59,123 nucleotides of DNA from Rubritalea profundi (lineage in GTDB: Bacteria > Verrucomicrobiota > Verrucomicrobiia > Verrucomicrobiales > Akkermansiaceae). Below the pieces are notes generated by a model that was not told where the DNA came from, did not search any database, and worked only from the letters and a program-made list of their open reading frames with translations. The stretch covers positions 3,010,730 through 3,069,852 of the forward strand of contig NZ_MQWA01000001.1 in NCBI RefSeq assembly GCF_002954445.1, written 5' to 3'. This document shows positions 25,579 through 34,856 of this stretch, in pieces. A program made the translations under genes and the position numbers. Numbering within the stretch: position 1 is the stretch's first letter; each line of letters begins with the position of its first letter.

Positions 25579-26397
25579 TTAGCCGCCGGCAACAGGTGGG
25601 ATGAAGACGACTTTGTCACCCGCTTTGAGTGGGGTGGCCCAATCTGAGAAATCGTCATTGATCGCTAGCATTAGTTGCTTTTGTTTGTGCGGGAAGGCGT
25701 GGCGAGATTTGAGTTCTTCGTAGAGGCCGGACGAGGTGACGGAGTCAGTGGTGACCGATTCCTCGTCGCAACCGGCAAGTTCACGAAGTTGAGCAAAATA
25801 GCGGACGGTGATTGTTTTAGACATACGAGAATGGGTGAGAAGGCTGCGAACCTCTAATGTGTCAGCTGGGCTGTTAGCGTTATCGAGCGCGTGTGGGGAA
25901 TTTAGAGCGATAAGTTTAGTATCGATTTTTTCTAGAACCTTGCGTGGGCAGCGCGATCCGTTTTTGACTGCTTGGCTGATGGCGTCAGCTGAACTGGGCT
26001 CGTAGATTGCGCAAAGTGGTTCGGCTCGGTGGTCGACTCGGCTGTGGTAGCTAGTCGCTTGGTCTTGTGGAGAGGCGCTGGTAATTAGTTCGGCAAGGGT
26101 GGAAGACTCGAGCAATGGGAGGTCGCAAGCGATCACCAGCCAACGGGCGTGTGGATGGGCTTGTTGCGCCGCATGGATAGCACAGAGCGGGCCCTCAGCT
26201 GGATCGATGATGGCGTCCACACCAAATTCTTGATCGGCAGGGTGGCTCAGAAATGATTTCTCGCAGTGGGCATTGAGCAAGCTGTGCAAGCGTATCCACT
26301 CTGGTTGGTCGTCACGGTAAATGAGCTGGGCTTTGTCTTGGCCCATGCGGGTAGATTTGCCGCCGACGAGTAGGAGTCCGTAGAGTGGTGCTGCCAT
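25579..26397 (-). CDS. MobA-MoaD fusion for molybdenum cofactor synthesis
   Basis: A single 272-residue frame joins two Moco enzymes. Residues 1-190 are a MobA-type guanylyltransferase (nucleotide loop GGKSTRMGQDK at 12-22, DPAEGPLCAI at 65-74, ACDLPLL at 90-96), which attaches GMP to molybdopterin. Residues about 192-272 are a MoaD ubiquitin-like sulfur carrier ending PPVAGG, with the terminal Gly-Gly that is thiocarboxylated. M192 could be an internal start giving free MoaD, but no Shine-Dalgarno precedes it. No other Moco gene is in the window. The MobA part is slightly short and the join is clean, with no stop or frameshift. Confidence 0.85.
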   Translation of the reverse strand: MAAPLYGLLLVGGKSTRMGQDKAQLIYRDDQPEWIRLHSLLNAHCEKSFLSHPADQEFGVDAIIDPAEGPLCAIHAAQQAHPHARWLVIACDLPLLESSTLAELITSASPQDQATSYHSRVDHRAEPLCAIYEPSSADAISQAVKNGSRCPRKVLEKIDTKLIALNSPHALDNANSPADTLEVRSLLTHSRMSKTITVRYFAQLRELAGCDEESVTTDSVTSSGLYEELKSRHAFPHKQKQLMLAINDDFSDWATPLKAGDKVVFIPPVAGG

Positions 26398-26602
26398 GAT
26401 GGAAGTAGTTGTGCGCTATCTCGGCACTTCGAGCAATAGTGATTTTGGAGGAAAACGATATAAAAGGCACTGGAGAACAAGGTAAGATTTATCGTCAATC
26501 CTGATGAGGGACTGTATATTTTACAGGGTTGGTGGTGCGTCTGTCGTTTAGCAAAAATACGTAAAGCGAGCTAACACAGGGGGTAGCGAGCAACGCGCCT
26601 GC

Positions 26603-26619
26603 TTGGCACAAGCTGTGCG
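26603..26619 (+). promoter_or_regulatory. Candidate sigma54 promoter upstream of the DUF4114 gene
   Basis: TTGGCACAAGCTGTGCG has GG at 26605-26606 and GC at 26617-26618 with ten bases between, matching TGGCAC and TGC of the consensus. The start codon at 26635 is only about 17 bases past the GC, which would leave a very short leader and consume the purine-rich ribosome site; this weakens the call. Confidence 0.4.
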
Positions 26620-26634
26620 AGTAAGAGAGATACT

Positions 26635-29066
26635 ATGAGATATAGAAAACAAAATAATCGTACAGGATTGCTGTGCACATGCGCCGCGTTGGCTCTTTTT
26701 ACTGTGGTCGATAGCGTGTTCGCAGATGCCCAGCCATTTGAAAGGCAACCCAATTTTTACCAAGTTGTGTCAGGTCAGCTCAACTCATTGGATCCACGAG
26801 ATGGAGTGTACACCAAAATGGGTGATAAAAACCAGAGTTACAACGCTGCTGGTTACAACGTGAAAGACGACTTTGTATACGCATGGGGTCGTTACGCTCC
26901 CTACAAGGATCAACTTATTAGGATTCACGGAGATGGATCATTCCTGGCTTTGGGGACGCCCACGCCGGTGGGTGAAGCTGTGCCTACCTACGGATATACG
27001 CGGGGGATATGGACTTCGAGGGCCACCTGTGGGTTCGAGGAGATCGGTTCTATAGCCCGGACCTGATGAAGATTAATGTGGAAACGTCCACTTATGAGAT
27101 GGTGCCGTTTTCTGGGCCGAACCCGGGAGGTGTGGCTGATTTAGTCTACCAAGAGATTGAAGGCGCAGGGTACTTCTTTGGTGCTCGGAATCAGGATCTT
27201 TACGTTTGGAATGTCACTGCTGGGAGTGTGCAGCGCGTGCCCGTAAAGAACTTACCCGAAGGCCGAATTGCCTACGGTGCTGCCTACACAGATCAAGCGG
27301 GTAGCCTGTTTGTCAGTAGCAATAAGGGCGGAGTCTACCAGATACTTAACCACACCAGTGATACTCCCAGAGCGGTATTTTTGTTAGATAGTGTGGTGAC
27401 TGGTAATAACGATGGCTTTAGTTGTCCATCATCAGACAGTCCTTTGGTCATTCCTGAGAATCAGCCACCGACTATTAGCCTCGAGGAAGGAGGGGTGACT
27501 ATTGGTGGTACGCGTCGATGCACTGTAGATTTAGGAGTCAAAGATGAAGGACTCCCGCTCGTGGGCGACGGGCTTGTGGTGGAGTGGTCACATCAAGCAG
27601 GTCCCCGACCGATAAGCTTCACCAAGCCAGACAAGGCAAAGACTGAGATGTACTTCTCAAGGAATGGCCAATACATAGCGCGCTGTAACGCCTCTGATGG
27701 TGAGTTGATAGTGTCTGAAGATTTCTTCATTACAGTAGCTGATGACGAAGTGAAATTGGTCGAAACCTACTCAGGCTCCGATGATGACTACAAGTACTCT
27801 CGTAACCTATGGAGTATGGTGAAGGAACAACTTCATTGTAGGAAACACGGAACTTTATTAGAAGAGGAGAAGCGTGGGTTCGATGCTGAGGATTTTGTGC
27901 TGACTGAGGATGCCGAGGTGATCATCACCGCTATTTATGATGGCGGGACATTTCGTAATTCCTTGTTCTGGTATAGCCAGGATGATCCGAATGAGATGAC
28001 TGAAATTTGGCACAGCTATGTGTTAGGGCCAGCATCTCCACTGAAACCTGGATCACGGGCTAGTCTAGGGGTGCTGCCAGCGGGGACGCCTTTACGGTTT
28101 GGACTTGTTGTCGATGGTGCACGCGGAGGTGAAACAATGGTCTTTCAGGATGCGGATCGCAATCCAGACGGACTGATCCAGTGTGCAGCGAAGTTGTTCG
28201 GAGATGCCTATGACGGCCCCTTGATACTCGCCTTTGAGGATCAAGTGAATGGTGATCAGGACTTTAACGATGTGATTTTTCAGATTGAAATCGTTCCCAG
28301 ACATAGAGGTTTAGCCCAATATGACGAGGTGATCCCAGGGCAAATGGGCCTCCATAGTGATAGAGGTCGTCGAGGGGTAGAGCAACATTTAGCTGCGCTT
28401 GGGATGAACTCCGCGAGTGTCGAGACGCTTGGTCAAGTATTCCAACTTCCAAACCAAGCTGTGACAATTGAGTTCAGAGAAGACCGAAGTTCGATGAAGT
28501 TCGATCTCTGTGTGTTTGATTACGATCAAGTGAGCCACCTAGATCCAAGTTCGTTAGAGTTTCGCACGCGTGCAGCTAAGATAGCCATCTCGGTTTTAGA
28601 CGACCGCGATACCAATCCTGGTGACGCACTCAGCTTTGATCCATCACTGTATGGATTGGCTGGCAAGACAGTAGGCCTCATGGTAGTTCCCAATAACCGC
28701 AGAGAGGTGTTCTTAAGAAACCCGCATCGATACACAGCCAAGGGTCACGGCGAGAGGACGAAGCGTCAGCCATTGTTCAGCTTGGTGGGTGCAAATCCAG
28801 GTTATTTGGATCAAATGATCACAGTGTCAGACGGCAACACGACAGTGCTGTGTATTGAGGATCACACAAGATATGAAGTGGGTGAAGCCCCTGAGCTAGG
28901 TGATGTCAGTGATAGTAGCTTCGACGATGCGATCATAGTCATTAGAGGTCCGATAACTGGCGTGAACCTGTTTGATAACCTCTATGGTTTACCAACGGCT
29001 GATCCTACTCTTGGTTTTGAGGGGGAAGATGGAATCACACCAAGGGATGCGGTCATCTGCTACTAG
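26635..29066 (+). pseudogene. Secreted DUF4114 protein, interrupted by a -1 frame change
   Basis: The frame from 26635 starts with a signal peptide (MRYRKQNNRTGLLCTCAALAL, cleaved near FADA) and beta-propeller-like repeats. At a G5 run (27002-27006) the homology passes to the -1 frame, continuing from about 27007 to TAG at 29064-29066; one extra G would make a single ~810-residue protein. The second part includes propeller strands (LYVWNVTAGSV), an Ig-like segment, and a DUF4114 signature (LAFEDQVNGDQDFNDVIFQI near 28225-28285), a calcium-binding-type motif of extracellular bacterial proteins. It is likely exported. The break may be a sequencing error. Confidence 0.75.
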
Positions 29067-29119
29067 ATTCACATAGCAATTCATGGTAGAGCTTATCGAG
29101 ATGAGTGGGCTTGGGGAAA

Positions 29120-30946
29120 TTAAGAAATAATCCCAAGTTTGCACAAAATCCTGGTAAGCTCTTTCGTGTTGATAGGTTTTGCTAGATAATGGTTCATGCC
29201 AGCATCTAAGCAGCGCATCTTGTCCTCCGCGAGGGCATTGGCAGTCATGGCGATGATGGGCGTGTCCGTGTAATAGTGGCCAGCTTCTCCTTCACGGATT
29301 TTAGTACTCGCAACAAGACCATCCATGACTGGCATTTGCATATCCATAAAGATGACTGAATACACTTGTTTGGCGATGAGAGCGGCGATTGCTTCTTTTC
29401 CGTTGTGAGCAATATGTGCCGTCAGTCCCATTCGCTCAATCAACAACTTGGCGAGCTTTGCGTTGATGGGGTTGTCTTCGACAATCAATGCGTAGGTAGC
29501 ACTGCCGTATTGGTGGGGTTTTTCTGGGGAGGATACTGGTTGAGATAGGTTGAGAATTGGGGGCAGTACTTGGCTGATCTTGCTGCCCCACTTGTTTAGC
29601 TTAGCTTGTATGAATTCTAAGTTGATTGGGTGGTCGTCTGCTACCAGCACGCGAGTGCCATCAAGTTTCGAGGTGCCCTTGTGGGCGGCAATTCGAGGAA
29701 CAGGCTGCAGCGCTGGTAAGTAGGGGAGCTTGACCACAAAGGTGGCTCCCTCGCCCGGAGTCGAGCTGGCGTGAATGGAGCCGCCCATGGCTTCAATGAG
29801 TTGTTTGCAGATCGAGAGCCCGAGCCCAGTACCGCCATACTTTCGTGTGGTGGAGGCATCGGCCTGAATGAATGGTTGGAAGAGTTGCTCGGTCAGCTCA
29901 GGCGAGAAACCGATGCCTGTGTCGGTGATGGTGAGTTCGATGGAGTTTGTGTTAGGCCGTGATGCACGCACTACGACATAGCCTTCATTTGTAAACTTGA
30001 GTCCGTTAGAGACTAGGTTGAGAATGATTTGTTTGATCCTTCCAATGTCGCCGTTGAGGTCGAGTGGGACGTCCTCATCAATAGAGTAGAGGAGGTCCAC
30101 ATTCTTTGTGGCTGCAGTTTGAGCATGAATGTCGAGAGTCTCTTCAATGCACTCGGTGAGGCTGAAGTCGACCATTTCTAGTTCGATCTGCTGGCTTTCT
30201 ACCCGAGAGAAATCTAGGATGTCATTGATGATGGAGAGCAGGATGTCGCCACTTTTTTTTATCAGTTGAAGGTATTGCCTTTGTTCGTCGGAGGCATCTG
30301 ATTGAATTAAGATGTCGCTGAATCCTAGGATGCCATTGAGTGGGGTTCGAATCTCGTGACTCATTGTTGCGAGGAAGAGCGACTTCGCCTCATTCGCTTT
30401 GATGGCACTTTCTGAGGCCCTTTCCATGTCTAGGGCTATTTTGTTTCTCTCCGTAATGTCACGGATAATACCTTGGATGATGGTCTGTTCATCTACCTCA
30501 AACTTTGAAGCAGAAATTTCCGTAGGTACGTAGGTTTGGTCGGCGCACCTGAGTGTTACCTCGAAGCGTGTGTGGCCGTGCTGGTTAACTTCATCTTTGG
30601 CTTTGGTGGCCTGGTCGAGAAACTCTTTCGGATAGAGATCAATGATGTTGGTGCCGATGAGTTGGTCGGGTTGCAGTTTGAGAAGTTGGCAGATCGTGGA
30701 GTTGGCATCGAGGATGATTCCCTCTTGAGTATAGAGAATAATTCCATCTATAGATGAATGGAATAGGGCTGTGAATTTCTTTTCCTCCGCACGCAGCTTT
30801 GAGGACTTGAGCTGGACCTGTTGTTCTAGTTGCTCGTTGGCGTCGAAGAGCTGGGAGCTTTTTTGCTCAAGCAGTTTCTCAGCCTGAATCCGGGCATTCT
30901 TCTCGCGCACGTGGCGATTTTCCCATTTTTGCGCTTCAGTGGTCAT
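29120..30946 (-). CDS. Soluble hybrid histidine kinase of the H-NOX module
   Basis: 608 residues, no membrane segments. Order: coiled coil (10-55), PAS (about 55-170), HisKA with H197 in SHEIRTPLNG, HATPase (N310, DTGIGF, GGTGLGLSI), a vestigial receiver start (431-460) cut before its Asp, and a complete receiver (485-605) with D535 in FMDMQMPVMDG. It would autophosphorylate and pass phosphate to its own receiver and on to an Hpt protein. It begins 7 bases after the H-NOX gene, which by analogy with HnoK kinases makes H-NOX its NO-sensing inhibitor. The Hpt gene lies just beyond the regulator gene. Confidence 0.93.
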   Translation of the reverse strand: MTTEAQKWENRHVREKNARIQAEKLLEQKSSQLFDANEQLEQQVQLKSSKLRAEEKKFTALFHSSIDGIILYTQEGIILDANSTICQLLKLQPDQLIGTNIIDLYPKEFLDQATKAKDEVNQHGHTRFEVTLRCADQTYVPTEISASKFEVDEQTIIQGIIRDITERNKIALDMERASESAIKANEAKSLFLATMSHEIRTPLNGILGFSDILIQSDASDEQRQYLQLIKKSGDILLSIINDILDFSRVESQQIELEMVDFSLTECIEETLDIHAQTAATKNVDLLYSIDEDVPLDLNGDIGRIKQIILNLVSNGLKFTNEGYVVVRASRPNTNSIELTITDTGIGFSPELTEQLFQPFIQADASTTRKYGGTGLGLSICKQLIEAMGGSIHASSTPGEGATFVVKLPYLPALQPVPRIAAHKGTSKLDGTRVLVADDHPINLEFIQAKLNKWGSKISQVLPPILNLSQPVSSPEKPHQYGSATYALIVEDNPINAKLAKLLIERMGLTAHIAHNGKEAIAALIAKQVYSVIFMDMQMPVMDGLVASTKIREGEAGHYYTDTPIIAMTANALAEDKMRCLDAGMNHYLAKPINTKELTRILCKLGIIS

Positions 30947-30953
30947 GGAGGCT

Positions 30954-31490
30954 TTAAGTTATCGTTATGATGAAGAGTTCGGAATCATCATCAACACTTT
31001 TGCGTTCAATGTCAGCCTTGCTGTTAAAGTGTTCTAGGCTTCCGCGGATGAGACCTTCACAGACATCTTCCATATGCCGAACAGAATGGTATGTCATGTA
31101 GAGTTGGTTAGCTGAATGTGGTCGCGCGCACTCGAAGGATGGTAGTTCAGCATCAGGATAGAGCTTTCTAACTTCTACATGAATGTAGGTTTCGACTTGT
31201 TCTAGAAAATCGAGTGGTGTTGCTGATTTCTTGACAAAAACTGGGTAAGACTTCGCGAGTTGATGGAAGAGGTGGCGGCCAAACTCTTTGAGTAAGTCTG
31301 AGACCTCAATATGAATTTCTTCACTTAAGTTACAGACGAGCGATACGATTTCAGTATGAGGGTAGGTGCCGACGGCGGTGTAAGCTCCACCTGAGGGGAG
31401 GTCGCTTTTCTCTATGATGGTGTCTACCATGTCGAGACCATGGGCGTCTTCGACCATGCTAAGAAATTCTGTGAATATGATTCCTTTCAT
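30954..31490 (-). CDS. H-NOX heme nitric oxide sensor
   Basis: 178 residues with the whole H-NOX (HNOB) fold: start MKGIIFTEFLSMVEDAHGLD, the proximal heme histidine H104 in the HVEVRKLYPDAELP segment, and the heme propionate motif Y134-x-S136-x-R138. H-NOX proteins bind NO (and in some groups O2) through heme and regulate a partner kinase or cyclase. Here the partner is the kinase gene 7 bases downstream; a response regulator gene precedes it by 25 bases. No distal Tyr/Trp assignment was attempted, so NO rather than O2 selectivity is an expectation from the kinase-linked group. Confidence 0.95.
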   Translation of the reverse strand: MKGIIFTEFLSMVEDAHGLDMVDTIIEKSDLPSGGAYTAVGTYPHTEIVSLVCNLSEEIHIEVSDLLKEFGRHLFHQLAKSYPVFVKKSATPLDFLEQVETYIHVEVRKLYPDAELPSFECARPHSANQLYMTYHSVRHMEDVCEGLIRGSLEHFNSKADIERKSVDDDSELFIITIT

Positions 31491-31515
31491 AAGGTTGGGT
31501 GTTTTTGTTGGGTTG

Positions 31516-32892
31516 TTAGAGTTGTGTTTTAGTCGTCGGCGTGAGGTTGAGGCGGTTCATTTTATTATAAATTGATTTTTCGCTGATGCCGAGAGTACGG
31601 GCTGATTCAGCTTTATTTCCATTACAAAGATCGAGAGTTTGGCCGATTGCTATTTTTTCAATTTCAGCAAGGGTTTTGCCCGCCAAGGAGTTCGTAGTGG
31701 TGTCTGAGTTAGATGGTGAGTCGATGTTGCCCACGAGGTCGTCTGCATCTATTTGATTATCCTCGCAAAAGGCGGATGCTCTCTCGATGAGATTTTCTAA
31801 CTGACGAACGTTGCCCGGCCAATCGTATTGTAATAGCTTCTTCGTGGCACTCTTGCTGATGACTATGCTAGGGCTTCCTCGTTGAAGAGTAATTCGTTTC
31901 AAGAAGTGCTCAGAAAGTGGGATTATCTCTTCCGGCCGAGTTCTGAGAGCGGGGAGTTCGAGTGGGATGACACTGATACGGTAGTACAGATCTTCTCTAA
32001 ATTCTTTATTTTTAATCTTCTCTTTAAAATCAATATTGGTAGCTGTGATGATACGAACGTCACAGGGGAGAGTCTGTTCACCACCAATCCGCTGGAATTC
32101 TTTATCCTGAAGTACATTGAGGAGTTTTGGTTGTAGATCGATGGGGAGATCTCCAATCTCATCCAAGAAAAGGGTGCCGCCTTTGGCTGCTTCAATCTTG
32201 CCTACACGTCTCTTTAGTGCGCCTGTGAACGCTCCTTTTTCATGGCCGAAGAGTTCGCTTTCTAACAGTTCACGGGGGAGCGCTGGGCAACTGACAGTGA
32301 TGAATGGTTTGTCAGCACGATCACTCTGGGCGTGCATGTAGCGGGCGAGTACGCCCTTGCCTGTGCCGCTCTCACCAGTGAGTAAGATTGAGGAATCAAG
32401 GTGCGCGACCTTTTTTGCATTGGCCATTAATTTCTTCATCGGCGCTGAGTAGGCGATGACATCTGTTGAGGTTGCTGCAGGACTTATGGAGTCTTTGAGC
32501 GATTGGTTTTCGCGCTGGATATGGCTGTATTTTTTAGCATTTCGCAGCGTGGTGAAGAGGAGGTTTAGGTCAAAAGGTTTGGTGATGTAGTCATGTGCGC
32601 CGAGCTTGACGGCCTTCATTGCGGAGCTGGCGTCGTTTTCACCACTGAGGATGATAATAGGTACTAGTGGGTGCGACTTTGATAATTCCTGGAGGCAATG
32701 GAAACCGTCCATTTTAGGCATATGTAGGTCAAGCAAGACGACATCAACATGATCTTTCATCATCTCTAGCACTTCTTGCCCGTTAGAAACTGTTGCTGGA
32801 CGAAATCCATGTTGAGTAGCCTTGATGCTGAGCAGGTTTCTTATCGTGCTGTCATCGTCAGCAATGATCAAGTTATACGGAGAATTTGGCAT
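31516..32892 (-). CDS. NtrC-type sigma54-dependent response regulator
   Basis: 458 residues. Receiver domain (5-125) with phospho-acceptor D55 in LLDLHMPKMDG; AAA+ domain (about 145-375) with Walker A GESGTGKG (173-180), the sigma54-contacting GAFTGA loop (220-225) and Walker B LFLDEIG (241-247); C-terminal Fis-type helix-turn-helix (about 410-455, KAESARTLGISEKSIYNKM). Phosphorylation should trigger oligomerisation and ATP-driven opening of sigma54 promoters. It is first in the regulator/H-NOX/kinase operon. Candidate -24/-12 sites occur before three plus-strand genes here. Confidence 0.96.
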   Translation of the reverse strand: MPNSPYNLIIADDDSTIRNLLSIKATQHGFRPATVSNGQEVLEMMKDHVDVVLLDLHMPKMDGFHCLQELSKSHPLVPIIILSGENDASSAMKAVKLGAHDYITKPFDLNLLFTTLRNAKKYSHIQRENQSLKDSISPAATSTDVIAYSAPMKKLMANAKKVAHLDSSILLTGESGTGKGVLARYMHAQSDRADKPFITVSCPALPRELLESELFGHEKGAFTGALKRRVGKIEAAKGGTLFLDEIGDLPIDLQPKLLNVLQDKEFQRIGGEQTLPCDVRIITATNIDFKEKIKNKEFREDLYYRISVIPLELPALRTRPEEIIPLSEHFLKRITLQRGSPSIVISKSATKKLLQYDWPGNVRQLENLIERASAFCEDNQIDADDLVGNIDSPSNSDTTTNSLAGKTLAEIEKIAIGQTLDLCNGNKAESARTLGISEKSIYNKMNRLNLTPTTKTQL

Positions 32893-32935
32893 GGGTTTGA
32901 ATTGTATGAGATTTATATGATGTTAGGCTAATAGA

Positions 32936-33268
32936 ATGAATGTTGAAATCGATAAATTTCATTTACTGACATTAGTCGGAGATGATGCTGAGGCTGTGGG
33001 GGTGGTACTTGAGGAGTTTGGTGAGAGCGGGCTAGCGTTGGTTGATCTGATGGCGGCTGCAAGATCTCAGGGGGATACCGAAGAGTTTAGAGCGGTGACA
33101 CACCAACTTAAGGGAGCTGGGGGGATGTTCGGGATGCTGACTCTGCATGTTGTTTGTGAGCAATTAGAAAGTACTAAATTAGTGGATGTCACTGAGGGAA
33201 AGGAGGCAGAGTTGCGCAGAGTTTTCATGAAATCTCATCAATTAGTTACTGACTTGGTTTTGGGTTGA
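32936..33268 (+). CDS. Hpt histidine phosphotransfer protein
   Basis: 110 residues, all helical, with H56 in the Hpt motif HQLKGAGGMFG. A free-standing Hpt relays phosphate from a hybrid kinase receiver to a response regulator. It is divergent from the NtrC-type regulator (44 bases apart), completing an H-NOX, kinase, Hpt, regulator relay in one locus. Its last 31 bases overlap the 3' end of the NodT-like gene on the other strand. Confidence 0.92.
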   Translation: MNVEIDKFHLLTLVGDDAEAVGVVLEEFGESGLALVDLMAAARSQGDTEEFRAVTHQLKGAGGMFGMLTLHVVCEQLESTKLVDVTEGKEAELRRVFMKSHQLVTDLVLG

Positions 33269-34674
33269 GGAAGTTCTCCCCCTCCAAGGGCTTTGAATAA
33301 TCGAACGGAATGTGCGGCATTTCTGCCAAGGGTCGCAATACTTTCATCTTTAGTTCTGATGTAATCTTGTTGAGCATTGAGAAGGCGTCTGAGGTCGACT
33401 TGTCCAGTTTGGTAGGCGTCGTTCATGAGTTCGGCGGCTCCGGAGTATTCCTCTGTGGCTTTTTCAAGGAGTTGGTGACGCTTTTTTGAGAACTGTAGTC
33501 GGGTCATGCTATTTTCTACTTGAGTGACGGCATTGATGACTGTGCCTTCGTAAAGTGTGATAGCCTGGTTGAGTTTGGACTCTTGTTCGCGGACTCGGTT
33601 TCGGTCGGCACAAGCATTAAAGATTCTCCATTTGAGCGAGGGACCAAGGCCAAGGGTTCGAGTAAGAGTCTCCACATTGATTCCTTGTCTGAAGTATTCG
33701 TAACTGATTGCTCCTGAGAGTGAAAGTTGTGGATAGAAGTTGGCAGTGGCAACTCCAATGCGGGCTGATTGGGCAGCGACTTTTCGTTCGGCTCTGCGCA
33801 CATCAGGACGCGATCGTAGAATTTCAGCAGGGAAACCCGCATCAATGGTACGGGGTGGTCTGGGGATTCTGGATGTTGAGGAGAGTAGATTAGGCATTTC
33901 AGATGGCCGCATAGCGAGTAAGGCAGAGAGCCGGTTGCTGATGACTTTTTTCTCTTGTTCTAGTTTAGGTATTTCAGCTTTGCTGGCAAGTAGATCGGCG
34001 TTAGACTCGTATTTTTCTAGCTTGGTTGCTAGTCCATCATCGAAGCGAGTATCGATCATGCGCTTAATTTCAGTGTAATTCTGAGTGGCCTCCTCAGCTA
34101 CGGCGATTCTTTTTTCGAGTGTGCGGTAGGCTATGTAGTGGAGGGCGACTTCACTGTTGATGAACACTAGGGCGTCACGGTAGCCTTCAATTTTTGCTTC
34201 GTATTCAGCGGTAGCGGATTCGACTCTCCTAGCAACGCGGCCGAAGAGATCAATCTCCCATCCGACATCGAGGCTGGCTAGTTGGTTGTGTGAGGAATCG
34301 TAGTCCCACTTTACGCCAGATGAGTCGAAAGAGCCTAGTCCATGTTCATCGCGGGCAGTAAATTCAGCATGTGGGTACCAAGCGGCAGCGAGCACGGATC
34401 GCTGGTGCCAAGATTCCGAAATGCGAGCTCGGGCAATACGTATATTAGGGTTGGCGTCTCTGGATATTTTGATTAGCGTATCGAGAGTGGGGTCATTATA
34501 TTTTTTCCACCAACGTTGAGAGCCAGTGAATGACGATTTATTATCAGAATCAATAGACTCAGTCCAAGCGTCGGGTAGCTGGACTTCGGGAGGGGTGTAG
34601 TCGGGACCAACCTTCATACAACTGGGCAGAAGAATGGTGCAGCAAACCAATGGTACTAGACCTAAATATTTCAC
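33238..34674 (-). CDS. NodT/TolC-family outer-membrane efflux lipoprotein
   Basis: 478 residues from the GTG at 34674, which gives a compact lipoprotein signal with lipobox LLPSC; a TTG ten codons upstream is the alternative. The mature start MKVGPDYTPP is the standard NodT signature, and two OEP repeats with long helices follow (ending near KALGGGELPQ). Such proteins are the outer-membrane channel of tripartite pumps. No RND, MFS or ABC pump is adjacent, but an HlyD-like adaptor is encoded in the divergent cluster at 38088, so the two may serve one export complex. Confidence 0.92.
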   Translation of the reverse strand: MKYLGLVPLVCCTILLPSCMKVGPDYTPPEVQLPDAWTESIDSDNKSSFTGSQRWWKKYNDPTLDTLIKISRDANPNIRIARARISESWHQRSVLAAAWYPHAEFTARDEHGLGSFDSSGVKWDYDSSHNQLASLDVGWEIDLFGRVARRVESATAEYEAKIEGYRDALVFINSEVALHYIAYRTLEKRIAVAEEATQNYTEIKRMIDTRFDDGLATKLEKYESNADLLASKAEIPKLEQEKKVISNRLSALLAMRPSEMPNLLSSTSRIPRPPRTIDAGFPAEILRSRPDVRRAERKVAAQSARIGVATANFYPQLSLSGAISYEYFRQGINVETLTRTLGLGPSLKWRIFNACADRNRVREQESKLNQAITLYEGTVINAVTQVENSMTRLQFSKKRHQLLEKATEEYSGAAELMNDAYQTGQVDLRRLLNAQQDYIRTKDESIATLGRNAAHSVRLFKALGGGELPQPKTKSVTN

Positions 34675-34808
34675 GCTGTATTTATTACAGTATCCATATT
34701 CCAATGGCTGTAAAAATTTTAGGTTTTTTTATATTTCAGCTGAGGGACGTCGCCTTATGTTTAGTGTAACCTATTTATCTACATTGTTTAGTGTGATTTT
34801 TTCGATGG

Positions 34809-34826
34809 TTGGCATGCGACACGCAT
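34809..34826 (+). promoter_or_regulatory. Candidate sigma54 promoter of the glycan cluster
   Basis: TTGGCATGCGACACGCAT has GG (34811-34812) and GC (34823-34824) ten bases apart. The predicted start of transcription near 34836 leaves a leader of about 20 bases that contains GGAG (34844-34847) at a normal distance from the ATG at 34857. An NtrC-type activator gene lies 2 kb upstream. Confidence 0.6.
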
Positions 34827-34856
34827 AAGTAATGGAGAATAACTCTAAAAATCAAA

